Shown: positions 37,401 to 48,500 of the stretch, piece after piece
How the letters are laid out: each line of letters starts with the position of its first letter
How positions within the stretch are numbered: the first letter of the stretch is position 1
Assembly (NCBI GenBank): GCA_903813345.2
Contig: CAIIXF020000011.1
Location: 32,544,166 to 32,604,165, forward strand
Length of the DNA: 60,000 nucleotides
Direction: 5' to 3'
DNA from: Owenia fusiformis
Lineage: Eukaryota > Annelida > Polychaeta > Sabellida > Oweniidae
The notes under the pieces: model-generated
Databases searched by the model: none
The model's input: the letters and a program-made list of their open reading frames with translations, nothing else
Told to the model about the DNA's origin: nothing
Program-made: the position numbers and the translations under genes

Positions 37401-40400
37401 GTTTTAGACATTTGGCGACTACTTAATTTGGCAGACTTCCAATATTGAAATGCACATACAAATTTATGATTGAAATATACAATATTGAATCTGGTGTCTA
37501 CTTAATTTGGCAGTCTTTGAACAATTTGGTGGATCCGCCAAATTAAAACAGCTGCCAAATGAAGTAGAAGTACAGAAATTTAAAACTTTAAGCCTTTAAA
37601 TCTGTTTAAGATTTTGATCAATAGAGATCATGCAGATAATTACACCTTATTCATGACATCCCATGCCTATCCTGAAATCATATCTATCTAATACTACACT
37701 AACATTGAATGCTATTCAAATGTAAGATAAGTTGAGCCTGTCATTCTTATTGAATTTGTCAACTTCAAAGGCAAATGAAAGTAGGAAAATATATGTACAT
37801 ATACTTAGCCCTTGGAAATCACATAGTGCATCGCATGTATGTATTAATTATGCTGTATTACCAGTCTAAATTACTATATCACACCGAAATAGCCTGACAA
37901 TGGTAAAGGCAGATACCGTTGGCACAAATGGCGAACATAACTGTCGTTTCAACTCTTCGATCACCTGGTCCTTGTTTCATGGGACTTTATCATCACTAAT
38001 TTTGTGCATGTATTAAGCTCTTGTGATGATGTATCATATGAAATCCCAATTTAGATCAAATTGGGTCGTGAATTGCCACAATATAGCGTCTTCGATATCG
38101 TCAATGACAACGAAATCTGAATTTTAAATAATTTACCATATGCCATTGTCTTTGTAAATTATCCCAAACTTTTCCCAGACTTTACCATTGTCAGGCTATT
38201 CCGGTGTGTATATTATATGTATACATAAATCGCTGTCTTGTTTTGTCAAGCCATGCATATGGACATGCTTACAGAATTATATTAAGTCCATTGATAATTC
38301 AGGATCGATAATAATTTGTTTTCAGTTTGGATCGCAAAAAAGCTCCTTTTTGTGTATTTTATGGTGTTACAGACACTTTTAGTCCGAGATTTTACTGAGA
38401 TAGAGAATTTATTCCAAAGTACATGTAGCTATAAGTTGTAGAATGGTAAGATTTTTAAATGGCAACTGTAAAACTTGTGGTTCCTTGTTTTTGAGAAATT
38501 TCTATATTGATTGATTTTTTTGACATGGCCATATGACATTATGACAGATGTAGAATTTATGAGAAAAATAATTTATTTTTAATAAAGGAGGCCCAAATAT
38601 TGACCAAGGTCGAATTCACATAGGTAGTAGGTACAGACTTGTACTCCTGTTAATTAAGAGATCTAATCTCTCATACAAATTGGAAATGTGTCTGGCCAGT
38701 AAGATGTTACAACACACATCCAATATTCTAAATCAGAAAATAATCCAGTTTATTCAGATTTTAGAGGTTTGGCAGATTAATGCACAGCGACGTCTAATGG
38801 TTAAGAATGCATTTGAGCATGGTAATGTTACTTCCAGAAGTAATAAAAATAAATAAGGGAAATAAAAGCTCAAATACATACAATCTGGCTATATTTATAA
38901 TAATACGCCTATTGTATCTGACATCTGACTTCTCAAGTGCCCTATTCTTAGATCAAAATTCCAGGACTACTTATCTCAAAGCTAATCTCCACAATATCTC
39001 CTTCATGGCCTGTATTCCCTCAGAAAAAAGTTTCATGTCTTTATTTTAAAATGCAAAACAGAGTCTACATGTTCAAGGATTAACATTACAAATAATTAGT
39101 TTATAAACTATGAACTGTATAGATTCAAGAATATCAGACATTTCTTTCATATGTTTAATAAAATGAATGAATTTAGGCAGGACTAGGGTAACATTTTAAA
39201 TATGGGACCACAGCAATTTCTTTTGATAAAGCCAAGAAACATACTATGATACTACAGTATACACATATTAATTTAAACATGCATGAAATCAGGATATAAA
39301 CAAAGGACAATTCTTCTAAAAACAGAATTAACAGTTATGGCAGTATATCTGGTTTTATGAATATTTTGAACTGTATAACCTATGTCTGTGGCATAAGGGA
39401 CCAATCATCATATCTTAGAGGAGATACATGTATATCTTTTATTCCCCACCAATATTATTTTCTAAAACAACTGGAACATAAAATAAGAGTTTTATTGTCT
39501 GATAAACACCAACGTTATTTTGATCTAATGAACAGTGTTCAAAATACAAGATCTATCAGATGCAAGGTATGTTTTTTATCTCACTCAAATCTGGAAAATA
39601 GTTTTCTTTCTATATTTAATCTTACCAAATTTCAATAGTTTGATTTTGCTTCCTTAAAAGAGAGCTTCATCTATTCTCATCTAAAAAGATAAGCCTTTCC
39701 ACCCCCTACCCCCTTGGGGCCCAGGAATTTTTTGGAACAAGGGTATTTTGGGGCATTATTAGGCCTTATAAGGTCTTATTTTTTAATTCTAGGCCAAATT
39801 ATCAAGAAAATGGGCCTTAAATTTTGAAAGTTTGGGCTCACTTTCGGGTTACAGGGGCACAAATTTTTTTCTGCGCAAGCATGGCATTTTTTCAGACTTG
39901 AAATGTGCCCCCCCGCTTTGTGCTTAATAGTCACAGTTCTACTTCTCATATCTCTTTAATCTTGACTTTTTTGCGTGAAATTTGAAATCTATGATACCTG
40001 GAGTGTTGCAAATCTCCCAAATTCATTATAGATTTTTAGATTTAGTAAAACTCTTGAAGTTCTCATTGAGGCTTTTTTATGGTCAGAATATAAACTAGTC
40101 AAAAGCAGGTCTGTCTTAAATCATTTGCCGTACCAAACCTTGTCTCAGGTAAAATCACCAATTTAGAGTTTTCTGGAAAATAATCGAAGTCCCTCTCCCA
40201 TATGCCAAAAGTTGGCTCTAGGCCCAATTAAAGTATGTTGAATCTGTAAAGTGGTTACTCACTGTCTAGTCTGGCTACTACATCATCTATTACACATTGC
40301 TTAGTGTATGAGTCTTCTATTGTGGGATCATAGTCAGTTACAAAATATGACTGAAAGTACAAAAATAAACAGTTAGCACTGCTACAAACGTTTTTTTTTT

Positions 40401-43361
40401 TTTTCGTTTTTTTTTTTATTAAAAATATTTATTCTCTAAAATTAAAATCAAATACATAATAACACTTGACACTTTTAATAAGTGTATCAGCGTGAAAACA
40501 TTTAAATATTAACCTGAGTCAAATGGAAATGAGAAAAAAGGAACAATTTAAAAATATTTACTCAGTTAAATGAGAATAAAATTGATAACAATATATAAAA
40601 TCTACATATATGTTTGTCAGTAATTCAGTTCAGAATAGGTTGATGTCATATGAATTTTAAAATTCTTTTTAAAACAGTTAATGGAAGGTAATGTTTTCAA
40701 AGAAGTTGGCAGATTATTCCAAAGCTGAGCACCTGAATATTTTATTGAGTTTTGACCTATAATTGTTCTAAATTTTTTCATGTGAAGGCAATTTTGGAAT
40801 CTTGTCTCATGTTCATGAAATATCAAATTTGGAGTAAAATAATTTTCAAATATGTCAAAAGGAAAGCCATCGGGGTTTGTTGTGTATTGATAAAGAAATT
40901 TTGCAACTTCAAGCTTATGTATGTCAAAAATATCTAGAAAATTGAGTTGTTTAAAAAGAGGTGGGCTATGTGCTAAAAAGTCAGAATTTGTGATTATTCT
41001 CACTGCACATTTTTTGTAACAAAAGCAATTTATTCAAAAAGGTTTTACATGCATTACCCCATATGATGTTGCAATAGTTCAATTGTGATAATATAAGTGA
41101 ATTATAAATGGTAATCATGGTTTTTGTATTCAATTTATATTTAATCTTTCCCAGATTACCAATAATTTTAGATATTTTATGTATAACCTTATTTATGTGC
41201 TCATTCCATTTTAATTTACAATCAATTGTTACTCCCAGAAAATTTGTATGCATTACTCTTTCAAGAATATTACCCCCTATTTTTATATTAAAATCTTGAT
41301 TTTCATCAATATTTAACTTTGATCCTGTAAATAGCATATAATTTGTCTTGTCTATATTCAAAGACAGTTTATTTGATTTGAACCATTCTAATGTCTTTTC
41401 CATTTCTAGATTTACATTTCTATATAGATCATGAAGGTTACACACGTTTTCTGATAAAGAATTTAAATCCAGACACACATACTCGTATCTCAGAAATCCT
41501 ACAATAGTTGTGTTTTACAAAGTATGTTTTGAATATATTGCATTTCAATCGTTTCAATTGTTTGTTTCAATCAGTTCAATTGTTTCAATGCTTGCATCAT
41601 TTCAAGCATTGCAATCTATTGGCCTTCGAATTGATTTAAACTTTCGCTGTTTGCGCCTGTTTCGCCGTTTCAAGCATTTCAAGTATTTCGCTCAGGCTTT
41701 TCAACCATTTCAATCGTTACGTCTTGGAAAATGAAATTACAGTTTCTCTGCTTGCGCTTGTTTTGCTGTTTCAAGCATTTCAATCAATTTGCCTGACGTT
41801 TTTTCACGTTCACTTTCATTTCAAGCAGTTCTGCCATTTTACTCCCTTTTTATCAACTTTTTATCACATAATTCAATCTTATCCTTGTATATTATATTTT
41901 ATATGTAAACTATATTCATACTAAAATGTATTCTCTCATATAAATGAGGCAATAAATATACAATACAATACTTAGATATGAGTGAGGGGATCAAATCATG
42001 CACAATTCATCGAGTGATTGCCTTTAATTCATTTAATTCTTGTCTACAGCAACCTGAGGAGACTTCTCCATAGACAATTGCAGTCAATGTTTTTTTTCTA
42101 ATTCCAAGCCAGGGCGACAGGATAATAAATGGCATTTAAAAAGATAATTGAATATAACTTTTCATACCACCTGATAGCCTTGCCCAAGTCGGTATTTTTT
42201 TGCTTATCTGATCTTGAATTATTACCACCTTGTACAATAGAATGAATCCCCGCAGATATTATGATAAGTTATTCAGCGGTTTAGAGATTTCCATAATTCC
42301 TACACTGTCAGCGAACTTTTCAATGTTACTTGTAATCTTCTCACCTATGGGTATGCAATTGATGCTCCGGCATCCACTAAGCTTTGATTGATATTTATCT
42401 GATAAAATATTTGTATTTTCATGATGAATTTGTGCAAGATTTGTTAGTGAAAAGTGTATTTGTTTTGACTGTGCATAATAATGAGCTAATGCTGCAGGGC
42501 CAACGTTGATTGGTCAAATTTACAGACATAAACATTGAGTCTGCAAAGCATGTGGCTTTCTCATTGGTACAAGGCGGTCATAATAGAAATCAAAATAAGT
42601 AAAAGAGACCAACTTGGGCAAGGCTAACCACCTGATAACAATGTGGGTATTTGTTATATTTGAAGTTAAAGAAGAGAAAAATTTCAGATGGCCAGCAGCA
42701 TTTTTAATTACTTGCACATAAAAATACACATTTTTTTTGTATTTATTATCCAACTTTTTGATTTCATAGATATAGTTAAATCTAGAGACACTTGGATTTA
42801 AAACAAGTCACCGACATAATTAATTGGAACTAGTTTATGAAATCCAAGAAAAACATTTTTTAGCTGTAGTTCTTTATTATGAGAATAAAAATGGCTGCAA
42901 CATGCAATATTTCCATCGGCTAATAAAACGTTGGTTTACTACAACTACAGACCAGAACATATAAAGTAATCATACCGCTATCATGAACACATAAAAAAGG
43001 GCTCACAAGGTCAGATTTTCAATTTACAAAAAAATTCAATTGGTGCCTCAGCTGGCTTTAGTCGGAAAAACAGGTATGACCAAATATTCTCTGGGCTCAT
43101 CTTACATTGTCATTAGTCATGACCTGAGCATATTTGCTTTCAAGACTCAGAACAGATCAAGAAATCATGAAATACAATTATAAATTTGACCATAGTGAGT
43201 CTAATCAGCCTGATCTGACAAGTGAAAGTTTTCTCAAAAATTATAAAAATACTCACTTGTATGAATTGGATTGTTAAGGCACTTTTACCAACTCCACCTC
43301 CACCAACAACCACCAATTTGTAACTTTGGTTATAGTTATGCGATTCATTATTTCTTGACAT
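25419..43361 (-). CDS. RRAS2: R-Ras/RRAS2 (TC21)-type small GTPase
   Basis: Six coding exons read leftward: 43361-43257, 40350-40263, 29958-29856, 29131-29023, 25873-25755, 25494-25419. Phases agree and give 199 aa. A short N-terminal extension precedes the P-loop GGGGVGKS (20-27, Lys26). Switch I is YDPTIEDSY (Thr45) and switch II DTAGQEE (Gln71). NKAD lies at 126-129 and EASAK at 154-158. The effector region and [23 protein letters not shown] segment match R-Ras/TC21 rather than H-Ras or M-Ras. The tail is lysine/arginine rich and ends CRIL; a terminal Leu predicts geranylgeranylation. The protein should act at membranes as a GTP switch in adhesion, PI3K and Raf-type signalling. Symbol is by family; R-Ras and RRAS2 may not be separate in this lineage. 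All key residues are intact. Confidence 0.95.
26270..27810 (+). repeat. Satellite of about 130-160-bp units inside copy 3
   Basis: Roughly ten to eleven copies of a unit containing GAAGGTCAAATGTCAAATCT, AGATTTGAATTTCTGAGAAC, ATGTAGATGATTTTGAAAAA, AATTTGAAGCAAGTTGAAAA and CCTTTTTGACCTTTTTTGAC. Copies differ in the length of the A-run and by small internal duplications of TCAAATCTAAAG. GGTCAAAxGTCA-like words recur (AGGTCA half sites) in both orientations. Confidence 0.95.
27912..28051 (+). repeat. Triplicated hairpin terminus (49-50-bp units)
   Basis: Three tandem copies of GGAGACCATAACAATATG plus TCACCACTTTTGGTGGTGA and an A-run, starting at 27912, 27962 and 28011. Each can fold a 10-bp stem (TGTCACCACT/GGTGGTGACA) with a tiny loop. 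Confidence 0.95.
28060..29020. other. R-Ras intron remainder, nothing recognised
   Basis: Unique AT-rich intron between the expanded hairpin-ended repeat and the R-Ras exon at 29023-29131. No coding, RNA or paired-end structure could be supported. Confidence 0.4.
29960..30450 (-). repeat. 41-bp minisatellite overlapping an R-Ras splice acceptor
   Basis: About eleven to twelve copies of a 41-bp unit (TGAAATGTATACAAACA.TATAATTTTAGTGTTGTAATGAC). The first unit begins at 29960, at the acceptor of the R-Ras exon 29856-29958. Read on the gene's sense (minus) strand, each unit carries GTATACATTTCAGT, a 3' splice site look-alike, and the functional acceptor GTATATTTTTCAG is simply the last unit. Confidence 0.9.
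30460..32240. other. R-Ras intron segment with weak repeats
   Basis: Two loosely similar stretches (AAAATCACTCTACTGCTTTTCCAGT near 31405 and AAATTGCTCTACTACTTTTCCAGT near 31560) suggest an old duplication. A run of CGGACGG/CATACAGACA/GGACAGACAGAGG words at 31920-31970 resembles dispersed repeats that I associate with bivalve genomes. No gene is seen. Confidence 0.4.
32422..33165 (+). repeat. Two 373-bp direct repeats in the left arm (mirrored in the right arm)
   Basis: Units begin TCTTACCTTGG at 32422 and 32795 and share ATTATTTGGTCTATAGA, TGACGTCATCAAT, TTTTGGTTCAGAAT, CTATTAGAACTGAGGCCGTA and TTTGACAAT blocks. They are clearly diverged from each other while each is nearly identical to its partner in the right arm (35720-36470). 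Confidence 0.9.
33715..35170. repeat. CCCAGAAGCTATAC array with central inversion
   Basis: Dozens of degenerate units of the type GGCCCCCAGAAGCTATACGG run forward to about 34745 and then as the reverse complement (CTGTATAGCTTCTGGGGGCC) to about 35165. The turning point is around 34758. The left part is about 1.03 kb and the right about 0.4 kb. Apparent proteins of [12 protein letters not shown] repeats are a by-product. Confidence 0.9.
37357..37573. mobile_element. Possible hairpin element
   Basis: ACTTCTACTTAGTTTGG on the left is mirrored by CCAAATGAAGTAGAAGT on the right, and CTACTTAATTTGGCAG occurs twice inside. The match is short and the boundaries are uncertain. Confidence 0.4.
37880..38208. 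mobile_element. MITE with 28-bp inverted ends
   Basis: CACACCGAAATAGCCTGACA (continuing ATGGTAAAG) and its reverse complement with one or two differences bound 329 bp. TATAT lies directly outside on both sides, so the target duplication is TA or longer. No coding content. Confidence 0.75.
38210..40380. other. R-Ras intron segment, nothing recognised
   Basis: AT-rich intron between the MITE at 37880 and the R-Ras exon at 40263-40350. C-rich words occur near 39700 (CCACCCCCTACCCCCTTGGGGCC) and 39905. No paired ends or open frames could be supported apart from the exon itself. Confidence 0.4.
40385..41490 (-). mobile_element. 5'-truncated LINE fragment (reverse transcriptase C-terminal part)
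   Basis: On the minus strand, 41478-40981 encodes the end of a reverse transcriptase and following thumb region ([45 protein letters not shown]). After a one-base slip in an A-run near 41010, 41003-40617 continues ([36 protein letters not shown]). The A-rich 3' tail (T-run on the plus strand, 40389-40424) ends about 35 bp upstream of the R-Ras exon acceptor at 40351. Endonuclease and the palm with its YxDD are missing. Confidence 0.85.
41500..43250. other. First R-Ras intron remainder
   Basis: 41540-41830 contains a decayed low-complexity stretch built from TTTCAA/GTTTCAAGCATTTCAA words. Beyond that I see nothing that can be supported as a feature. Confidence 0.4.
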
Positions 43362-43375
43362 TTTGAAATAATACT

Positions 43376-43750
43376 TTTATGGCTAAAAAGTACGAAATTG
43401 TCCACTTCCAAAGTTTTTTACTTTTTCATTTCAAAATGGCGGAAGTGACATACAGTTTCCGGGCCAAATCTAGGTCAACTTTTCGAACCTTGAATACGCT
43501 GTCGGCGGAGGATTGATAAAGCTATAGTTGGGTCCACAACACAGTTAGATATAGTAATTTCAGATTATACACAATTGGTAGTGAAAAATAAATGATTAAA
43601 GATGTATTCTACAAAAACAAATTAAATATCATGACGTCATCAGATTCAAGTAATGTGATTGGTTGCCTCGTATTGGCTACGAAATTTGAAAGAACAACGA
43701 GTTGTTGAAAACAGGATCGAAATTTGTCTCGGTAAATCAACAAATTTAGG
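43376..43750. promoter_or_regulatory. Bidirectional promoter of R-Ras (left) and INCENP (right)
   Basis: The R-Ras start codon (43361, minus) and an INCENP leader exon face away from each other across about 0.4 kb. On the R-Ras side, AAAATGGCGGAAGTGAC (43433-43449) combines a YY1-like ATGGCGG and an ETS-like GGAAGTG. On the INCENP side there is a CRE (TGACGTCA, 43632-43639), two inverted CCAAT boxes (ATTGG at 43658 and 43672) and a TTTGAA (43685-43690). The INCENP leader likely ends at the donor AAATTTAG/GTATGTGAGG (43750/43751). CCAAT plus TTTGAA is the arrangement of vertebrate G2/M promoters. Confidence 0.6.
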
Positions 43751-44558
43751 TATGTGAGGGTTTTTTCTTATCATTATGTGTGAACACTTGAATGTACGAT
43801 ACGCATTTTATCTAATATTATATGAAACTTGCAAGATTTCATCAGAGTCACTTTGATTTCAAATATTTGAAATGGACCGAATTTCAAAAATTTTTTGTTT
43901 TTTTAATTTTTTCGAACTTTTTTCCTTTTTTATTCAAAAGTATATAAAGGCTACTTCTTTATTGATTGTATTAGTATATACTTTGTAGAATTGATATACT
44001 GAATTTTTGTTTAGCTCACAGACATGGATTAGTACAAGTGTCACATCTGTGTCGTTGAGTCCTGTTGATAATCTAGACCTAGACTTCAATTCAATGTAGG
44101 CTAGACTAGTCTATTTATTCTTGTCAATGTCAGTCAAATTAGAAAAATAAAATTTAGCTAGAGAGTGTCACTTTCATCCACTGTGACACTCACGAATGTA
44201 TCCATCAAAAACTCTGATATTCCAACTCATCTGAGAGGTGCAGTCCATCTTTGTTCAGCTTGCCCAGTTGTGGCGTCAGCTCAGTCTTTATTGAGGTCGT
44301 CTAATAATCAGTTGTTTAGAAAGTCAAATATTAACCATGGGTAGTAATGCATGTATCAAACTCGAGAAAACTAAAGGGTAACCTTACTCCGAAGATATTG
44401 AGTAACACGCCTACCTATGCCTGGGAACATTCTAGGAAAAAATGAGTCTGAGGACTCATTTGACAAACTTTTTCTATTTTCTATTCCTGAGTCTATGACA
44501 CCTACCCTTGTATCTTGAAGGAAAGTTGTGCGGAGGACTGATTGGGCCATTCATTATA

Positions 44559-44947
44559 GTCAAATCATAAATGTTTGTGAGTACTTTGAATTTAAAAAAT
44601 AAGCAATCAAATGACCGAATTGAAACAGTTTATGTAAAAATAGAAACATTTATATTTATCCTAACTTTTGTATATTCTAGTTTGTTTTGTAGTTTAGCTA
44701 TCATATCTCTGTGTCCTCTTATGTTTTGATACTTCTCTGCCATGTTATTTTCGGAAAAATTAACATGGCTGAAACTCCCTAAACTACAAAAGGCCACAGC
44801 TTTGCTGCACATTATACATTACTATCTGAAATATACAAAAGTTAGGATAAATATAAATGTTTATATTTTACATAAATTGTTTCAATTTGGTCATTTGATT
44901 GCTTATTTTTTAAATTCAAAGTACTCACAAACATTTATGATTTGACT
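44559..44947. mobile_element. Inverted-repeat element in INCENP leader intron
   Basis: About 117 bp at the left (AGTCAAATCATAAATGTTTG ... CCTAACTTTTGTATAT) is mirrored at 44831-44947 with few differences. The 150-bp centre has its own small palindrome, CCATGTTA...TAACATGG (44741-44768). TAT is present outside both ends. It is a likely MITE or foldback of unknown class. Confidence 0.75.
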
Positions 44948-45591
44948 ATATATTTCAATATTCTAACTGACTGAATGTAGATCTAGTTCTTTGGGAGAAA
45001 AATGGTAGCATTCTCCTGAAACTAAATCCTATAGTTCTGACATTTTCTGAAAATTGGCTGAAAATGTCAGATAGTAAAAAGCTTTATCTTTTAAAATTTG
45101 TGTTAAAAAACATTTGTAATTGTTATTCAAAATAGTCAATGTATCATGTAGTAAATCAATTTGCATATTTGTCACTAGTACTTTCCCAGCTTTATTTCCA
45201 CTAGAATATAGGCTGTGTTATACTTTAATTGCATCTTACTTACTACCCAACTTAAAGTGTTAGTAAGTAGTGTAGATGTGTTATAATGTGTACTTTTGTG
45301 TTTGTAATGCTTCTTCAAATTGATAATTTTGTGCATAAAATTTCACTGCAATTTCCTCAGGACAGTATATGTATAAGGTTGACAGACTTTTGTCAGTCTG
45401 TCAGACAGATATAGACTACATATTTCCCAATTCCTAAAATAGACATGCCGTCAGTGACCATGTAATTTGTCTCTCTTACAAAAGCATTTACTCTTGAATA
45501 AGGCAAAAGTTGTGAAATGTTGATCAAAATGTTATGGCAACACTGGAATTAGAGCTTATAAGTTATGATTGTTTATGTTTAACAGGTAAAC

Positions 45592-48500
45592 ATGGCACAG
45601 AACATCAAGACTAAAATTGGATATGGAATCTACCTGGCGGCTAAGGAGTGCATCAGTGAATTTGAGACAAATATGGCTGATCATTTCACATGGTTGAATG
45701 AGGTGTTGATTGAATCAAAACGATCATTTAGCAGGTAAGACATCACACCAAAATACAATGTATTTGTTATGTACTTAATAAACTTGCAAGCATTCATATA
45801 TGAAATGGTTCTTATAAAAAAAGTAAACGAGACCTGAAAAATGGGAATGAATAAGTGCTCACATTTTAAGTTGTTAATCACATATTGCTTTTTTACTGCA
45901 AATTCTGATTGGAATGAATGTGATATGATTAAACTAGATGTGCTTCTTTAGAGCTATACACCATACTCAATCATTACTGTTAAATTGTGTCCAATTTCAA
46001 TAACATCCTTGTTTTTTATTAACCAGTCAGTAAGTATTCTCAGCTTTCTTGCATGAAATTCTTAACTTATTTTTTGTTGGTGAATTTGCATCAAATCAAC
46101 TATCAATTCTGACAGAGATTACCATTATTTTTGTTTCGTGTTTCGTGTTTTGTTTCGTGTTTTTTTTATATGAGATGCAACCATGAGTTTTGCAACAATG
46201 GTAACCTTAGTTGTTTGTCCTTCCTCCCTCCAGTTTCTGTATTTCCCCTGAAAATGATATTGATAAAGGCAGATAAGGATAATACAATGGCTTTGTGCAA
46301 GGCTTCGTTTTATTTGCATGAATTATAAAGTAGACCTTTTCTTTTTTGCTGTAAAATTGTTTGCCTTTTTTACTGAGTCATTTCAGCCAATTAAATTCAT
46401 TTGTAAGTAGAATTCATTTGAATTATTATTATTATTATTAATGTTTTTATTATTCTTAAATCATAGTAATTTACAAAGTACAAGTAAGCAAGACCAATCG
46501 CCATTTGGCATTACAGGTCGCTTTAACATAAATATAGTTTAGAAGCAAGTAATAATAAAACAAAAAAAGTGCATAAAACTATTGAAAAGTTTTGTTGTTA
46601 ATTGCTTAGTTGCTTAGTTGTTGGGGATATTTTGGTCCAGGAGGTTTGGGCAAGTTTTAGATTCTCAATGGGTAAATGTAACATGATCTAACAAAGTTGA
46701 GCACAATGTTAAGAAGTAAGTTTTGTGAATCACGGCTAAGGGTATTTTCATAGAGGAGATATTTGACTTGATCATTTCAGTTGGTGTAGATGTTCTCATC
46801 ATAGAGAAGGTTGTTTTGTCTAAGTGCAGTAATCATGTTTGTCCTATCATCAGTATGGCGGGGGCAAGAAAGGAGAAAGTGCTTAGTATTTTCAGGGGAT
46901 CCACATGGACACTTGTTGTCGGTTACACCAATAAAATTATGAGAGAAAAAGTGTTCTTTTAAAAAGAAATCGACACGAAGTCTGTTTAAAATCTTCTCAT
47001 TTGACCTTGTTAAGTTTAGCTTGGTTGTTGGAATGAAATTTATGTTTGGGAGAATTGTTGACCGAACAGCATTTTTAAAACTAGAGATGGTTGGTAATTC
47101 TCTTATAAGTTGGCTAAGGTTGTTCCATTGTTTTATAATATTTAAGACAGGGGCTTTAAGGAGTCTGATAGAAACATTAGTTGGAATATTGTAAGGCATA
47201 GAATGTCTCAGTAGTCTGGTGGCTGGGTTTTTATATTTGTCAAATATGTCGCATATACAGGGTGACCGGAAAAAAAGGAGACCATTGAAGTAATCAATTT
47301 CTCCTAAACTAGACAAGTGCCATCAATGAAATTTTGCATACACTGGAACAGTTATATGGAAATTTGTTACTGAAGGTTTCAATACAAGCATTCAACTGGT
47401 TCAGGAGCTATGATCATTTACATAACATGCTCCAAATAGGCACATTTGAGACCAACGCAGAGTTGGATTCATATGGCAAACTACCCTTACATGTTCTGCC
47501 CTCTATGGCATTATTATGGCATTACATATAGCAGTGATTGCCTTCTTTAGGTCAACAATAGTCTGAGGATTGTTTTGGTATAGATTGTCTTTCAAATATC
47601 CATACAAAAAGAAATCAGCAGGATTCAAGTCTAGGCTGTAATGGCAATGAAGGGTTATCTGACATGTGGTTCATCATCCTGTTGCCAAAGTGCTGATTTA
47701 CCCAATCTTAAGAGTCACTTTAGGTATTGGGCATAGTGCCATGTTACTAAAACCACTATATGGCACAATTAAATCCCATATGGAAACCAAGGGCTGCCAA
47801 AAACCTCCTTAGGATGATACTGTAACTGAGTGGGACCACTGAGTCAGAAGCCATAGGTCAGATAAGCTTCGTCTCCATACACCTCAAATTTGAATCCACC
47901 TGATTTCTTTTTGTGGGGCAATTTGAAAGACAATGTGTACCAAAACAATCCTGAGACAATTGCTGACCTAAAGGTGGCAATAAATGCTAAATGTAATGCC
48001 ATAACAAGGTCGGAATATGTAAGGGTATTTGCCAAATGTATCCAGCTCTGCGTTGGTCTCAATTGCGCCTATTTGGAGCATGTTATGTAAATGATCATAG
48101 CTCCTGAACCAGTTGACTGCTTGTATTGACACTTTCAGGAACAAATTTCCATAGAACTGTCCTGATGTATGCAAAATTTCATTGATGTCACTAGTCTATT
48201 TTAGGAGATATTGCCTATTTCAATGGTCTCCTTTTTTTCCGGTCACCCTGTATATTGTGCTACATTTCTTTTGTTTATTTTGAACATAATCCGAACATTT
48301 TTTTCATTTCTCCTTTGACTAAGGGTTTTCCAGTTAAGGCATTGAAAAACTTTGGAGGTATCTGAGCCATGAAGAACACCTGCACATATTACACCTGCTT
48401 GATAGTGCAATTTGTCAAGTTTTGCTAATAGGGCTAATGAGGCAGACCCATACAAGGCACTGCAGTAGTCAAAATTTGATGCTACATAGGAGCTATACAT

